64,000 bases of DNA, from NCBI RefSeq assembly GCF_007754425.1, contig NZ_CP037452.1:3261164-3325163 (forward strand), written 5' to 3'. The notes beneath the pieces were generated by a model, which did not search any database, had not been told where the DNA came from, and worked only from the letters and a program-made list of their open reading frames with translations. Positions 56,079 through 64,000 of the stretch are shown here, one piece after another. Both the position numbers and the translations under genes were made by a program. Position 1 is the first letter of the stretch, and each line of letters starts with the position of its first letter. This stretch comes from Gimesia fumaroli. Lineage in GTDB: Bacteria; Planctomycetota; Planctomycetia; Planctomycetales; Planctomycetaceae.

Positions 56079-56921
56079 ATGGGGATTGAGAGCCGGGATT
56101 ACCTGCGGCATGAAAGTGGTGGGGGAAGTTACGGTTCTTTCAGAAGGCCCTCTGGTGGTTGGGCCATCAAGTATCTGATCATCGCCAATGTCGCGGTATT
56201 TCTACTGGAGATATCGTCTCCCTCGATTCTTAATTTTCTGGCATTAAACCGGGACAGTTCCTTTCAGATCTGGCGATTCGTGACTTACGGCTTTTGTCAC
56301 TCTCCAGCTTCGCTGGGACATATCTTCTTTAATATGTTTGTGCTCTGGATGTTTGGTCGTTCGGTCGAGCCAATTCTGGGTTCACGGGAGTTTCTCGCAT
56401 TTTATATTGTGGGGATCGTGATCAGTGGTCTCTGTCATGTTGCCATCAGCCCCAATCCAGTAATCGGCGCTTCTGGCGGCGTCATGTCAGTCGTGTTTCT
56501 TACTGCAATGATCTTTCCCCGGATGACCGTACTGCTGATGTTCATCTTGCCGATTGAATTGCGCTGGTTGGCTGTGCTTTACGCTGCCGTTGATGTGTTC
56601 GGATTTATTAATCCTCAGACTGACGGTGTCGCTCACTTTGCACACCTGGGAGGCGCCGCATTTGGTATCGGGTATAAGTATTTTGGCTGGCATCTGACGG
56701 GAAACTTTCAACAGAAGTGGAATCGTTTTAAACTAAACCGCTCAGCCAGGAGTAAAAAACTGCGTGTCTATTCCGAGCCTGACGCAAAAATGTCCAAGGC
56801 TGGGTTGGACGAGAAAGTGGATGCGATACTGGAAAAAATCAGCCGCGAAGGAGAAGCCAGTCTGACTGAACAGGAGCGGGCGCTACTCAAAGAGGCTAGC
56901 AACAAATATAAAAAACGATAA
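56079..56921 (+). CDS. Rhomboid-family intramembrane serine protease with C-terminal tail domain
   Basis: About 280 residues. The rhomboid core is complete: first helix near 30-50, FFNMFVLWMFGRSVE in the loop-helix 2 region, catalytic GASGG with Ser132, and His189 in AHLGG. It cleaves membrane proteins within their helices. The C-terminus beyond about 205 is cytosolic, first basic and then the 37-residue module (VDAILEKISREG...SLTEQERALLKEASNKYKK) also found at the end of the M50 protease gene (46278-47273). The start is ATG 56079, with AGGATAGG nearby; TTG 56073 is less likely. It is followed by an ECF sigma factor gene on the same strand 92 bases on. Confidence 0.9.
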   Translation: MGIESRDYLRHESGGGSYGSFRRPSGGWAIKYLIIANVAVFLLEISSPSILNFLALNRDSSFQIWRFVTYGFCHSPASLGHIFFNMFVLWMFGRSVEPILGSREFLAFYIVGIVISGLCHVAISPNPVIGASGGVMSVVFLTAMIFPRMTVLLMFILPIELRWLAVLYAAVDVFGFINPQTDGVAHFAHLGGAAFGIGYKYFGWHLTGNFQQKWNRFKLNRSARSKKLRVYSEPDAKMSKAGLDEKVDAILEKISREGEASLTEQERALLKEASNKYKKR

Positions 56922-57013
56922 GCGGTCGAAGTTCGTCGTTGTCTTTTTCAGTTGAATTCGTTTGTGATCCGCCGCAGTAAACTCGCAGATAAGACCGGCT
57001 CCGAGGCGCAACT

Positions 57014-57625
57014 ATGTCTGAATCACAGTTTGAAGCACTGATAGAACGAGCCCGATCAGGGGACCGTGCTGCAGAGAACGAATTGCTGCAAAAATGCCGC
57101 AATTATGTCTCAATTATCGCCCGCGCTCAAATCGAAGGCTGGATGCGTACTAAGTTTGATGCATCAGATCTGGTCCAACAGACATTACTGGAAGCGCATC
57201 AGGGATTTGAGAATTTCAAAGGCCAGACAGAAGCTGAGTGGTTGGGTTGGCTTCGGGGGATTTTAAATCACAACACAATGGATTTTGCCAGAAAGTACCA
57301 GGGCGCTGCCAAACGCGATGTGAAACGGGAATTCTCGATCAATCAGGCGGGAGGAAATTCTGCTGCATCAACGCCTCTTAATTGGGACTTGAGAGATCAG
57401 ACCGAGACTCCCAGCCGCATTCTGTTGAACCGAGAGCAGGAAATTTTGATGGCAGAGGCAGTCGCACAGCTTCCCGCTGATTATCAGGAAGTGATTATGT
57501 TACGAAATCTGCAACGGCTCTCATTTAAAGAAGTCGCTGAACGCATGGATCGGAGCCCGGGCGCAGCTCAGATGCTGTGGTTGAGAGCCTTAAATCAGTT
57601 GCAGGAATTGATGCAACATGTGTGA
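57014..57625 (+). CDS. ECF-type RNA polymerase sigma factor
   Basis: 203 residues. Sigma region 2 (about 30-95) with FDASDLVQQTLLEAHQGFENF, and region 4 (about 145-200) with a helix-turn-helix LPADYQEVIMLRNLQRLSFKEVAERM. The spacing and the long linker between the two regions are those of planctomycete ECF groups that are found next to Ser/Thr kinases. GAGG lies upstream of ATG 57014. The neighbour, a canonical kinase with membrane helices 66 bases downstream, is likely the partner controlling this sigma factor by phosphorylation instead of an anti-sigma protein. No anti-sigma gene is seen. Confidence 0.88.
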   Translation: MSESQFEALIERARSGDRAAENELLQKCRNYVSIIARAQIEGWMRTKFDASDLVQQTLLEAHQGFENFKGQTEAEWLGWLRGILNHNTMDFARKYQGAAKRDVKREFSINQAGGNSAASTPLNWDLRDQTETPSRILLNREQEILMAEAVAQLPADYQEVIMLRNLQRLSFKEVAERMDRSPGAAQMLWLRALNQLQELMQHV

Positions 57626-57691
57626 ATTCATCAAGTGAATTGAACTACTGAATATTTTCAGCATGCAGAAACAGAGAGAGCAGGAATACCG

Positions 57692-59362
57692 GTGACAGGC
57701 AAGCAGGAGGATCAGTCAGAGTTAGTGATCGAAGTTTTGAATCAGTATCTCGATTACTTACAGAATAGCGACCAGGAAAGTTGTCACGGGTTACGCTCAG
57801 TGAATCCCGAACTGAAAAATCTGATGGCCTGTCTGGATTCACTGGAACGATTGGCGCCAGATACCGAAAACGCAACTCAAGAAACGCGTTCTCTGGGACC
57901 AGATGATGTCACACAGCTGGTTCCGGGCACTCCATTCAAGCAGTCTGAGGCTAAGCAGACTCCTGAATTCGGGAACTATGAGTTGCTGGAAGAACTCGGC
58001 CGGGGTGGAATGGGGGTGGTTTATAAAGCACGTCAGAAAGACCTTAACCGGATTGTTGCCTTAAAGACGATCTTAAGTAATCAGTTTGCATCCGAAGAAG
58101 AAGTGCGTCGGTTCTATCTGGAAGCCCAGGCCGTGGGGCGATTGCAGCATTCAAATATTGTTTCGATCCATGAAGTGGGCCAGTATCTGGGCCAGCATTA
58201 TTTCACGATGGATTACATTTCTGGCGGCTCATTAGCAAACTCGGGGCCGCAAACGTTTTCAGAGGCGCCTCAGGTTGATTTTATTCAGGTGGCCTCTCTA
58301 TTACAGCAGGTTTCCAAGGCTGTTGAGTATCTGCATTCTAAAGAAATTATTCATCGTGATTTAAAGCCGTCAAATATTCTGATTGATGAAAACGGGATGG
58401 CTTATGTCACCGATTTTGGTCTGGCGAAAGTGTTTGATGCAGTCCATCAGGATGCACACACACAAAGTGGGACGATCGTGGGAACGCCCGGCTATATGTC
58501 GCCTGAACAGGCAGCGGGACAGTTAGACGATATTTCGGTTCGTAGCGACGTCTTTTGTCTGGGGATTATTCTGTATGAACTTCTAACAGGCGTTTCACCG
58601 TTCAAACAGAATAGCCCATTAGAGTCACTGGTGTCCGTAATTGAAGGCGAACCCCCCCTGCCTCATTCGCTCAATCCAGAGATCCCCCATCCATTGGAAC
58701 TGATCTGTCTCAAATGCCTGGAAAAAGATCCGGAGCTGCGCTATCAGTCCGCTTTGGCTCTGGCCGAGGATCTGGAGCGTTTTATTGCCGGAGAACCGGT
58801 TCTTGCACAACCAGCCGGATTTCGTCATGCGTTTCAACGCTGGTTTCGCAGGCAGCCGGCTTTGGTTTCTCGTCTGTCTGCGATTGTGCTCTCAACGGGT
58901 GTTATTCAGACGGTATACTCAACGCAAGGCGTCGATTTCAATTATCATCTTAAGATCATGACCCTCTTTAGCTTGTGGGGAATTCTGGCGCTGTTTTTTC
59001 AGTGGTGCATGGATCATTTCAGGAACCAGGAAAAAGTGCGCTATTGTTGGGTGGCTGCCGATGTTTCATTGTTAACGGGGTTATTAATTCTAGCAGACTC
59101 TCCCATTGGCATTTTATTGATTGGTTACCCGATGCTGATTGTTTCCGCAGGACTGTTTTTTTATGTGAGGCTCGTGTATTTCACGACTGTATTATCCCTG
59201 CTTGCATTTGCGGTACTCGTGTTGGTGAGGCCGGAATTAACCGGGCTGTGGCAGTATCCCGTGATTTATGGGATGGTTCTGGCGATTCTGGGGATGATTA
59301 CCGCCTTCCAGATATATCGTGTTCGTGTCTTGAGCCGTTATTATGAATTGCGGCGGCCTTAA
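57692..59362 (+). CDS. Membrane Ser/Thr protein kinase
   Basis: 556 residues. An acidic N-terminus of about 95 residues precedes a canonical kinase domain (about 95-370): GRGGMGVVYKA, Lys in VALKTI, HRDLKPSN, DFGLAKV, PGYMSPEQ. From about 390 the protein has several closely spaced hydrophobic helices, with short loops and no extracellular domain, so sensing may occur within the membrane. The start is GTG 57692, with AGGAA just before it and no ATG that fits. It is linked to the ECF sigma gene 66 bases upstream, most likely one operon; the kinase should phosphorylate the sigma factor or an associated protein. Confidence 0.9.
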   Translation: MTGKQEDQSELVIEVLNQYLDYLQNSDQESCHGLRSVNPELKNLMACLDSLERLAPDTENATQETRSLGPDDVTQLVPGTPFKQSEAKQTPEFGNYELLEELGRGGMGVVYKARQKDLNRIVALKTILSNQFASEEEVRRFYLEAQAVGRLQHSNIVSIHEVGQYLGQHYFTMDYISGGSLANSGPQTFSEAPQVDFIQVASLLQQVSKAVEYLHSKEIIHRDLKPSNILIDENGMAYVTDFGLAKVFDAVHQDAHTQSGTIVGTPGYMSPEQAAGQLDDISVRSDVFCLGIILYELLTGVSPFKQNSPLESLVSVIEGEPPLPHSLNPEIPHPLELICLKCLEKDPELRYQSALALAEDLERFIAGEPVLAQPAGFRHAFQRWFRRQPALVSRLSAIVLSTGVIQTVYSTQGVDFNYHLKIMTLFSLWGILALFFQWCMDHFRNQEKVRYCWVAADVSLLTGLLILADSPIGILLIGYPMLIVSAGLFFYVRLVYFTTVLSLLAFAVLVLVRPELTGLWQYPVIYGMVLAILGMITAFQIYRVRVLSRYYELRRP

Positions 59363-59370
59363 AAACAGTC

Positions 59371-60471
59371 TTACGCTGCTTTCCCGGTTCTCTGTGTTGT
59401 TTGTCTGGAAATCAGGCGAAATAAAGCTTGCCAGACGCGGCCGATTTCCAGCTCTTCCATGCAGCACAAATTTTGTGGTCCACGCTTGGGACAACGTTTC
59501 TGGTAGCTGGCTGCGCAGTCAACATTGGTAGAAACGAGTTCGTGCTGCTCTCCTGGAGGTCCCGAACGAAGCGAACTGGTACAGGTGAAGATGCCTGTAA
59601 CGGGGGTTCCCAGCCCTGCAGCAAGATGCATGGGGCCGGAATCATTGGTCAGTAGAAAGTCTGATTCGATGAGCACTGCGGCCAGCTGTTTGAGGGTTGT
59701 TTCACCAGCCAGATTGAGTACATTGCCCGTGGGCACGAACTTATGCAACAATTGTTGGATATGATTGGTCAAAGGACGCTCATCCGCGGTTCCCACCAAG
59801 ACGATATTGCAGCGGAAGTGGCGGATTGCTTTTGCACCGACAGCGGCAAAACTTTCGGGCGGCCAGCGCTTGGTAATCCATTGGGCGCCCGCATGAATTG
59901 CTAGAGTGGGCGTCCTGTTTTCCTGAGGAGTGAGTTTGCTTTTTGCCCAGTTCATATCTTCTTTACTTAGAGCGATATCAGTTTGTCTTTGAGTTTCTCC
60001 CAGTCCCAGGGCATCTGCGACGCGCCAATATTTCAAATAGGCGGGGACCAGTCGCCCGGTATCAGGAATGGTCAAGTTGTACGCCAGATGCGACCCTTCA
60101 CGTGCGGCTTCAATGCCGATTCGCCATGGGGCACGTGTTGCCGTTGTCATGATGCCGGTTCTGAGTAATCCTTGCAGATCAAGAACAAGATCGAATTTTC
60201 GCTGATTCAAATCTTTCAGAAAATTCCACCAGTACCGCGCAGAAGAGCGTCGACTGAATGGAATGATGTGGTTGATGTGTGGGTGCCCTTCCAGAAGATT
60301 GGCAAAGCTGTCTCGAATGATCCACGAGATTTCAGAGTCTGGAAAGCGTTCTCGAAGGACTGGCAGGATGGGGAGCGTCTGCACGACATCACCCAGTGCA
60401 CTGGGTTTAATGAGACAAATCCGTTTGGCTTCAATCTGATTCAATTGAGATAAGGTATGCTGCGAACTCAT
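59371..60471 (-). CDS. Family 9 glycosyltransferase (heptosyltransferase-like)
   Basis: 366 residues. The N-terminal SALGDVVQTLP with Asp28 is the catalytic region of WaaC/WaaF-type heptosyltransferases, with RERFPDSEISWI following. The C-terminal lobe has NDSGPMHLAAGLGTPVTGIF, the nucleotide-sugar binding motif. The last 40 residues are cysteine-rich (CAASYQKRCPKRGPQNLCC), as in many GT9 members. It should transfer heptose or a related sugar to the lipopolysaccharide core, consistent with a planctomycete outer membrane. It stands alone on this strand, convergent with the kinase gene. Confidence 0.88.
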   Translation of the reverse strand: MSSQHTLSQLNQIEAKRICLIKPSALGDVVQTLPILPVLRERFPDSEISWIIRDSFANLLEGHPHINHIIPFSRRSSARYWWNFLKDLNQRKFDLVLDLQGLLRTGIMTTATRAPWRIGIEAAREGSHLAYNLTIPDTGRLVPAYLKYWRVADALGLGETQRQTDIALSKEDMNWAKSKLTPQENRTPTLAIHAGAQWITKRWPPESFAAVGAKAIRHFRCNIVLVGTADERPLTNHIQQLLHKFVPTGNVLNLAGETTLKQLAAVLIESDFLLTNDSGPMHLAAGLGTPVTGIFTCTSSLRSGPPGEQHELVSTNVDCAASYQKRCPKRGPQNLCCMEELEIGRVWQALFRLISRQTTQRTGKAA

Positions 60472-60757
60472 CGGAATTGTTTGTTGTCCAGGGATCAGGG
60501 TTTATTTGAACAGGCGGAGCCAACTGGTGACGCATCATAATCTTAGAGGCGGAATTGAAGCAAGATCAGCTTGAACAGCGAATATTGTGATTGGGAGCTC
60601 CCTTCACAGGAATTTCGTGTTGGAAAATAGCGCACCAGGTTTAATTTTTTGAGAAAACGCGAAACCAAATATTTCCGGATGAGTTAGATTTAGTGTGAAG
60701 TCAATCAGTTGCAGGAATAAGTTCCTGTTCTTTTTTAATGCATGAGGAGTAGTCTTG

Positions 60758-61384
60758 ATGAAAGTAAGCCTGTTAGGAGTATCAGCATTTGTATTGGGAG
60801 CGGCTGTTTTTTCTGGAAATTCAGTCACCCAGGCTGAGGAGGGGAAAAAAGGACAACGGCCGAATCGTGAAGAAATTCTCAAGAAGTTTGATAAAGACGG
60901 AGATGGTAAGTTGAGTGAATCGGAGCGTGCAGCAGCAAGAGCAGCACGACCCAAAGGAAATGGTCCCAAGGGGGCTGGTGGGAAAGGCCGTCCAGGCTTT
61001 AACCGGGAAGAATTCCTTAAAAAATTCGATAAGAATGGCGACGGGAAGTTAGACGAAACCGAACGAAAAGCGGCTCAAGCTGCGAGAGCAAAAATGGGTC
61101 AGCGGGGACCTCGGATGAGCCGCGAAGAAATGATCAAAAAGTTTGACAAAGATGGCGACGGAAAGTTAAGCGAAGCGGAACGCCAGGAAGCACGCAAGAC
61201 TTTGGGCCAGGGGCGCCGTCCTGGATTTAACCGGGAAGAAATGATTAAGAAGTTTGATAAAGACGGTGATGGCAAGCTGAATGAAGAAGAGCGTAAAGCT
61301 GCCAGAGCAGAAATGATGAAGAATCGCGTCAAGAAGGGAGCTGGAAAAGGTACTAAAGGTGGTAAAGGGAAAAAGAAGCCTTAA
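60758..61384 (+). CDS. Secreted EF-hand calcium-binding protein
   Basis: 208 residues. Signal peptide of about 25 residues (VLGAAVFSGNSVTQA) and then four EF-hand-like motifs. Each has a FDK(D/N)GDGK(L) loop followed by an acidic residue at position 12, near residues 45, 95, 135 and 175. They are linked by Lys/Arg/Ala-rich stretches with RAARP or RKAAR. Each loop keeps the Asp-x-Asp/Asn-x-Asp-Gly pattern, so calcium binding is expected. The C-terminus is very basic (GKGTKGGKGKKK). The ATG at 60758 has GAGGAG upstream; a TTG at 60755 is only one residue longer. It is likely exported. A strong terminator follows. Confidence 0.9.
   Translation: MKVSLLGVSAFVLGAAVFSGNSVTQAEEGKKGQRPNREEILKKFDKDGDGKLSESERAAARAARPKGNGPKGAGGKGRPGFNREEFLKKFDKNGDGKLDETERKAAQAARAKMGQRGPRMSREEMIKKFDKDGDGKLSEAERQEARKTLGQGRRPGFNREEMIKKFDKDGDGKLNEEERKAARAEMMKNRVKKGAGKGTKGGKGKKKP
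60865..61310 (+). repeat. Four tandem EF-hand coding repeats
   Basis: Near-identical DNA segments encoding REE(I/F/M)(L/I)KKFDK(D/N)GDGKL occur four times within the gene, about 105-150 bases apart. The two inner spacers differ in length. They come from duplication of one exon-like unit and could recombine with each other. Confidence 0.8.
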
Positions 61385-61447
61385 CTCAAAAACGAATCAT
61401 TGAAAACATTACTGTGGCTCGACAGGTCTGCCAGTGATGTGAACAAG

Positions 61448-61482
61448 AAAAGCCGACGGGATGTGTTTCAGTCGGCTTTTTC
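61448..61482. terminator. Strong bidirectional rho-independent terminator
   Basis: The 10-bp arms AAAAGCCGAC (61448-61457) and GTCGGCTTTT (61471-61480) are exact reverse complements around a 13-base loop, followed by more T. It lies between the EF-hand gene (ends 61384) and the minus-strand fabI (ends 61493), so it terminates both. Confidence 0.9.
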
Positions 61483-61492
61483 TTTTCCAGGA

Positions 61493-62290
61493 CTATGTTT
61501 GCTCTGATACGATTTCTTTGTCGAAATAATTAGTTCCCATTCCCGCATCAATGACAATTCCCTGAGAGTTGATGCCCGATGAGCGGGGGCTGAGTAAAAA
61601 TGCGACAGTATCAGCGACTTCCCTGGTCTGGACCGCTTCCTTGCGAAGCGTCGCCTTTTCTGCAAACAGGTAGCTGTCAACATATCCGGGGATGCCGGCA
61701 GAGGCAGACGTTTTCAGCAGGCCGGGACAGACGGCATTAAACCGGACTTTAGAGAAGTTGGAAAACGATTTGGCAAGAAAGCAGACCGAGGAGTCCAGCG
61801 CGGCTTTCACGGGAGCCATATAGCCATAGTTTTCGGCTGCCATGCGGGTGGTGGAGATGGAAATCGTGACCACACTCCCCTGCTCTGGATCAAGAAGTTT
61901 GCTGAATGCATTTGATAGTGCCGTCAATGAGAAGCAGGAAATATCGACTGCCTGCAGGAATGCAGCACGCGGCGTTTGATGGAACGGAAGCCAGCCCGCG
62001 GAATAGTCAGCAAAAGCGATCGAATGCACCAAGCCATGAATCGTGTCGTATTGTTGACTGATATCTACAGCTAACTGGTCAATTTCCTGCTGATGTTCTA
62101 CATCGCAGATAAAAATCGGGGCGTGTTTTAACAGCTTGGCTAATGAATCGCGGCGTGCTTCCGAACGAACGACATAAATGACTTCCGCCCCTGCTTCTTC
62201 CAGCACCTTGCCGCTCTGGTAGGCAACACTTTTTCGGTTGGCGACTCCAAAAATCAGAATCCGTTTTCCAGCCAATTGCAAAAAATCCAT
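61493..62290 (-). CDS. fabI: Enoyl-ACP reductase
   Basis: 265 residues. Rossmann motif [14 protein letters not shown] typical of FabI rather than other short-chain dehydrogenases; the catalytic Tyr-x6-Lys is in [13 protein letters not shown]. It reduces enoyl-ACP with NADH in fatty acid elongation. The ATG at 62290 ([15 protein letters not shown]) is chosen; GGAAAG lies upstream. A TTG at 62305 would add five residues. It stands alone on the minus strand and ends at a terminator shared with the EF-hand gene. The FabF-like gene at 50197-51483 is far away, so they do not form a unit. Confidence 0.93.
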   Translation of the reverse strand: MDFLQLAGKRILIFGVANRKSVAYQSGKVLEEAGAEVIYVVRSEARRDSLAKLLKHAPIFICDVEHQQEIDQLAVDISQQYDTIHGLVHSIAFADYSAGWLPFHQTPRAAFLQAVDISCFSLTALSNAFSKLLDPEQGSVVTISISTTRMAAENYGYMAPVKAALDSSVCFLAKSFSNFSKVRFNAVCPGLLKTSASAGIPGYVDSYLFAEKATLRKEAVQTREVADTVAFLLSPRSSGINSQGIVIDAGMGTNYFDKEIVSEQT

Positions 62291-62487
62291 CAAGCATCTT
62301 TCCAAAGATCGATAAAACTAAACAAATCCGGTCTACCGAGGGTTCACTCTGACAAATTTTCTTTTTTTTCGCAATGTGGAAGAGATTGTCACTCTCAGAT
62401 ATACCGTAATTCGCAATAATGAACAGTATCTCAAGATTTTCTTCGACATTCTGTCTGTTTCTTAACGAATCCCTGAAAGTTGTTTTC

Positions 62488-63531
62488 ATGTTTAGAGCAC
62501 GCGCTTCACTGAAATCATTATCGCTGTTTTGCCGATCATTGAGCACGATGCTGGAATCGGGAGTTTCGATTACCAAAGCATTTCAGTTAGCCGGGAAAAA
62601 GATGGGGGATCATCGCATGCAGCAATCCGTGCGAGAGATCACCGTCGAATTAAAATCCGGGAATGATGTCACTTCAGCCATGCGCAAACAGGGATCGTTC
62701 TATCCTGAACTGCTGGTAAATATGATCAGTGTGGCAGAACAAAGTGGTGGTTTGCCCGAAGTCCTGAAGGCGCTGGCAGATCACTATGAGCATCTCATGC
62801 AAATGCGGAAAAACTTTGTGCGGCTCATAGCCTGGCCTGTCTTTCAGTTTATTGTGGCGATTCTGGTGATCGCTTTGATGATCCTTGTTTTGGGCCTGAT
62901 CGCCAGCGGACAGGGCGGGCAGCCGATTGATGTGTTGGGGCTGGGGCTTTCCGGGCCGAGTGGTGCGATGATCTGGCTGACGTGTACGTTTGGTTCGATT
63001 TTTGTGTTGTTTGTTACCTATCAGTTAGTGGATCGCTTGTTCGGCGGGAAACGCTATTTTCACCGTCTGTTTCTGAGAATCCCTGTTATTGGCGGCTGTA
63101 TGCGATCGTTTGCGATTGCCCGGTTTTCCTGGGCATTTGCACTGACTCAGCAAGCGGGTATGAATATTCTTGATTCGCTGGACGCCAGTCTGAAAGCAAC
63201 GGGAAACGGGGCATTTATCGCTGAGATTCCCCAGGTCAATGGCGCAGTCAACGATGGGGAGCACCTTACCGAGGCCTTAGCGGAAACGCATCTGTTTCCA
63301 GAAGAATATATTCATATGGTGGATGTGGGAGAGACTTCAGGGACCGTACCAGAAACTCTGGAACGATTGAGCCCGCGTTTTCAGGAAGATGCCCAACGGA
63401 GTCTGGCGACATTAGCTGCGGTACTTGGCTGGTTGATCTGGGCACTGGTCGCTGCATTTATCATCTTCGTTGTCTTCCGGATCGCTTTCTGGTATCTGGG
63501 GATAATCAACGATGCATTGAAGCATGTCTGA
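62488..63531 (+). CDS. Type II secretion/pilus F-type inner-membrane protein
   Basis: 347 residues. Two copies of the T2SSF domain, at about 15-135 (FCRSLSTMLESGVSITKAFQLAG) and about 205-325 (RFSWAFALTQQAGMNILDSLDA), with helices near 140-165, 180-205 and 325-345, which is the GspF/PilC arrangement. Such proteins form the platform of type II secretion or type IV pilus machines. The ATG 62488 is chosen because the family begins right before the first F domain; the frame reaches 62419. No gspE, gspG or other machine gene is seen in the window. It is 64 bases before the tgt gene. Confidence 0.85.
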   Translation: MFRARASLKSLSLFCRSLSTMLESGVSITKAFQLAGKKMGDHRMQQSVREITVELKSGNDVTSAMRKQGSFYPELLVNMISVAEQSGGLPEVLKALADHYEHLMQMRKNFVRLIAWPVFQFIVAILVIALMILVLGLIASGQGGQPIDVLGLGLSGPSGAMIWLTCTFGSIFVLFVTYQLVDRLFGGKRYFHRLFLRIPVIGGCMRSFAIARFSWAFALTQQAGMNILDSLDASLKATGNGAFIAEIPQVNGAVNDGEHLTEALAETHLFPEEYIHMVDVGETSGTVPETLERLSPRFQEDAQRSLATLAAVLGWLIWALVAAFIIFVVFRIAFWYLGIINDALKHV

Positions 63532-63565
63532 ATCGCTGGGTTCCGCATCTTTTGAATAACGATAA

Positions 63566-64000
<435 letters not shown>

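Overview
The window looks like a chromosomal segment of a planctomycete, probably from the Gimesia/Rubinisphaera side of Planctomycetaceae. This is inferred from gene content, not from a search. The signs are: several Ser/Thr kinases of different architecture; an ECF sigma factor next to a kinase; duplicated DUF1080 domains; a BatA/VWA/DUF4175-type membrane cluster with a very long low-complexity protein; a SWIM-SNF2 helicase; an HYExAFE-type protein; and many conserved secreted or membrane proteins of unknown role. Base composition is close to balanced. I found no rRNA, tRNA, CRISPR array, insertion sequence or phage gene, so this reads as core chromosome.

Layout. 1-7.8 kb: a partial membrane protein facing a minus-strand run (YfhO-like membrane protein, nitrilase-family amidohydrolase, DUF457 membrane protein, inositol-monophosphatase-family phosphatase, LarA-like protein). 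8.3-11.6 kb: SWIM-SNF2 helicase. 11.6-21.1 kb: a minus-strand cluster of lipoprotein, BatA/VWA protein, VWA/GATase-like protein and a DUF4175-like protein with about 500 disordered residues. 21.4-26.2 kb: a dihydroorotase homologue that has lost most metal ligands, overlapping pyrB, behind a divergent kinase. 26.3-35 kb: an unknown protein, a double-DUF1080 lipoprotein, prfB with a programmed +1 frameshift, ugd, rfbB and gyrA. 35.1-40.6 kb: a plus-strand signalling cluster (kinase-Cache receptor, FHA-GAF-adenylate cyclase, a 53-residue protein, a response regulator). 40.7-50.2 kb: two large unknown proteins, a GAF protein, an M50 protease, a GAF/HD-GYP protein and a lipoprotein. 50.2-54.4 kb: KAS-type synthase, small membrane protein, HYExAFE-type putative nuclease, hisS, YkgJ-like cysteine-cluster protein. 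55-64 kb: coiled-coil membrane protein, rhomboid, ECF sigma plus kinase, family 9 glycosyltransferase, EF-hand protein, fabI, a type II secretion F-type protein and the start of tgt.

How the genes work together. The clearest undescribed candidate system is at 35.5-40.6 kb. A membrane kinase with an outward Cache sensor is followed 33 bp later by a cyclase that starts with a phosphothreonine-binding FHA domain, suggesting ligand -> kinase -> FHA -> cAMP signalling; a tiny protein and a receiver protein follow. A second strong observation is a catalytically stripped dihydroorotase translationally coupled to aspartate carbamoyltransferase, which points to a structural partner. A third is a shared C-terminal module on two unrelated intramembrane proteases (M50 and rhomboid). 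All functional statements are from motif recognition by eye; no database search was run.
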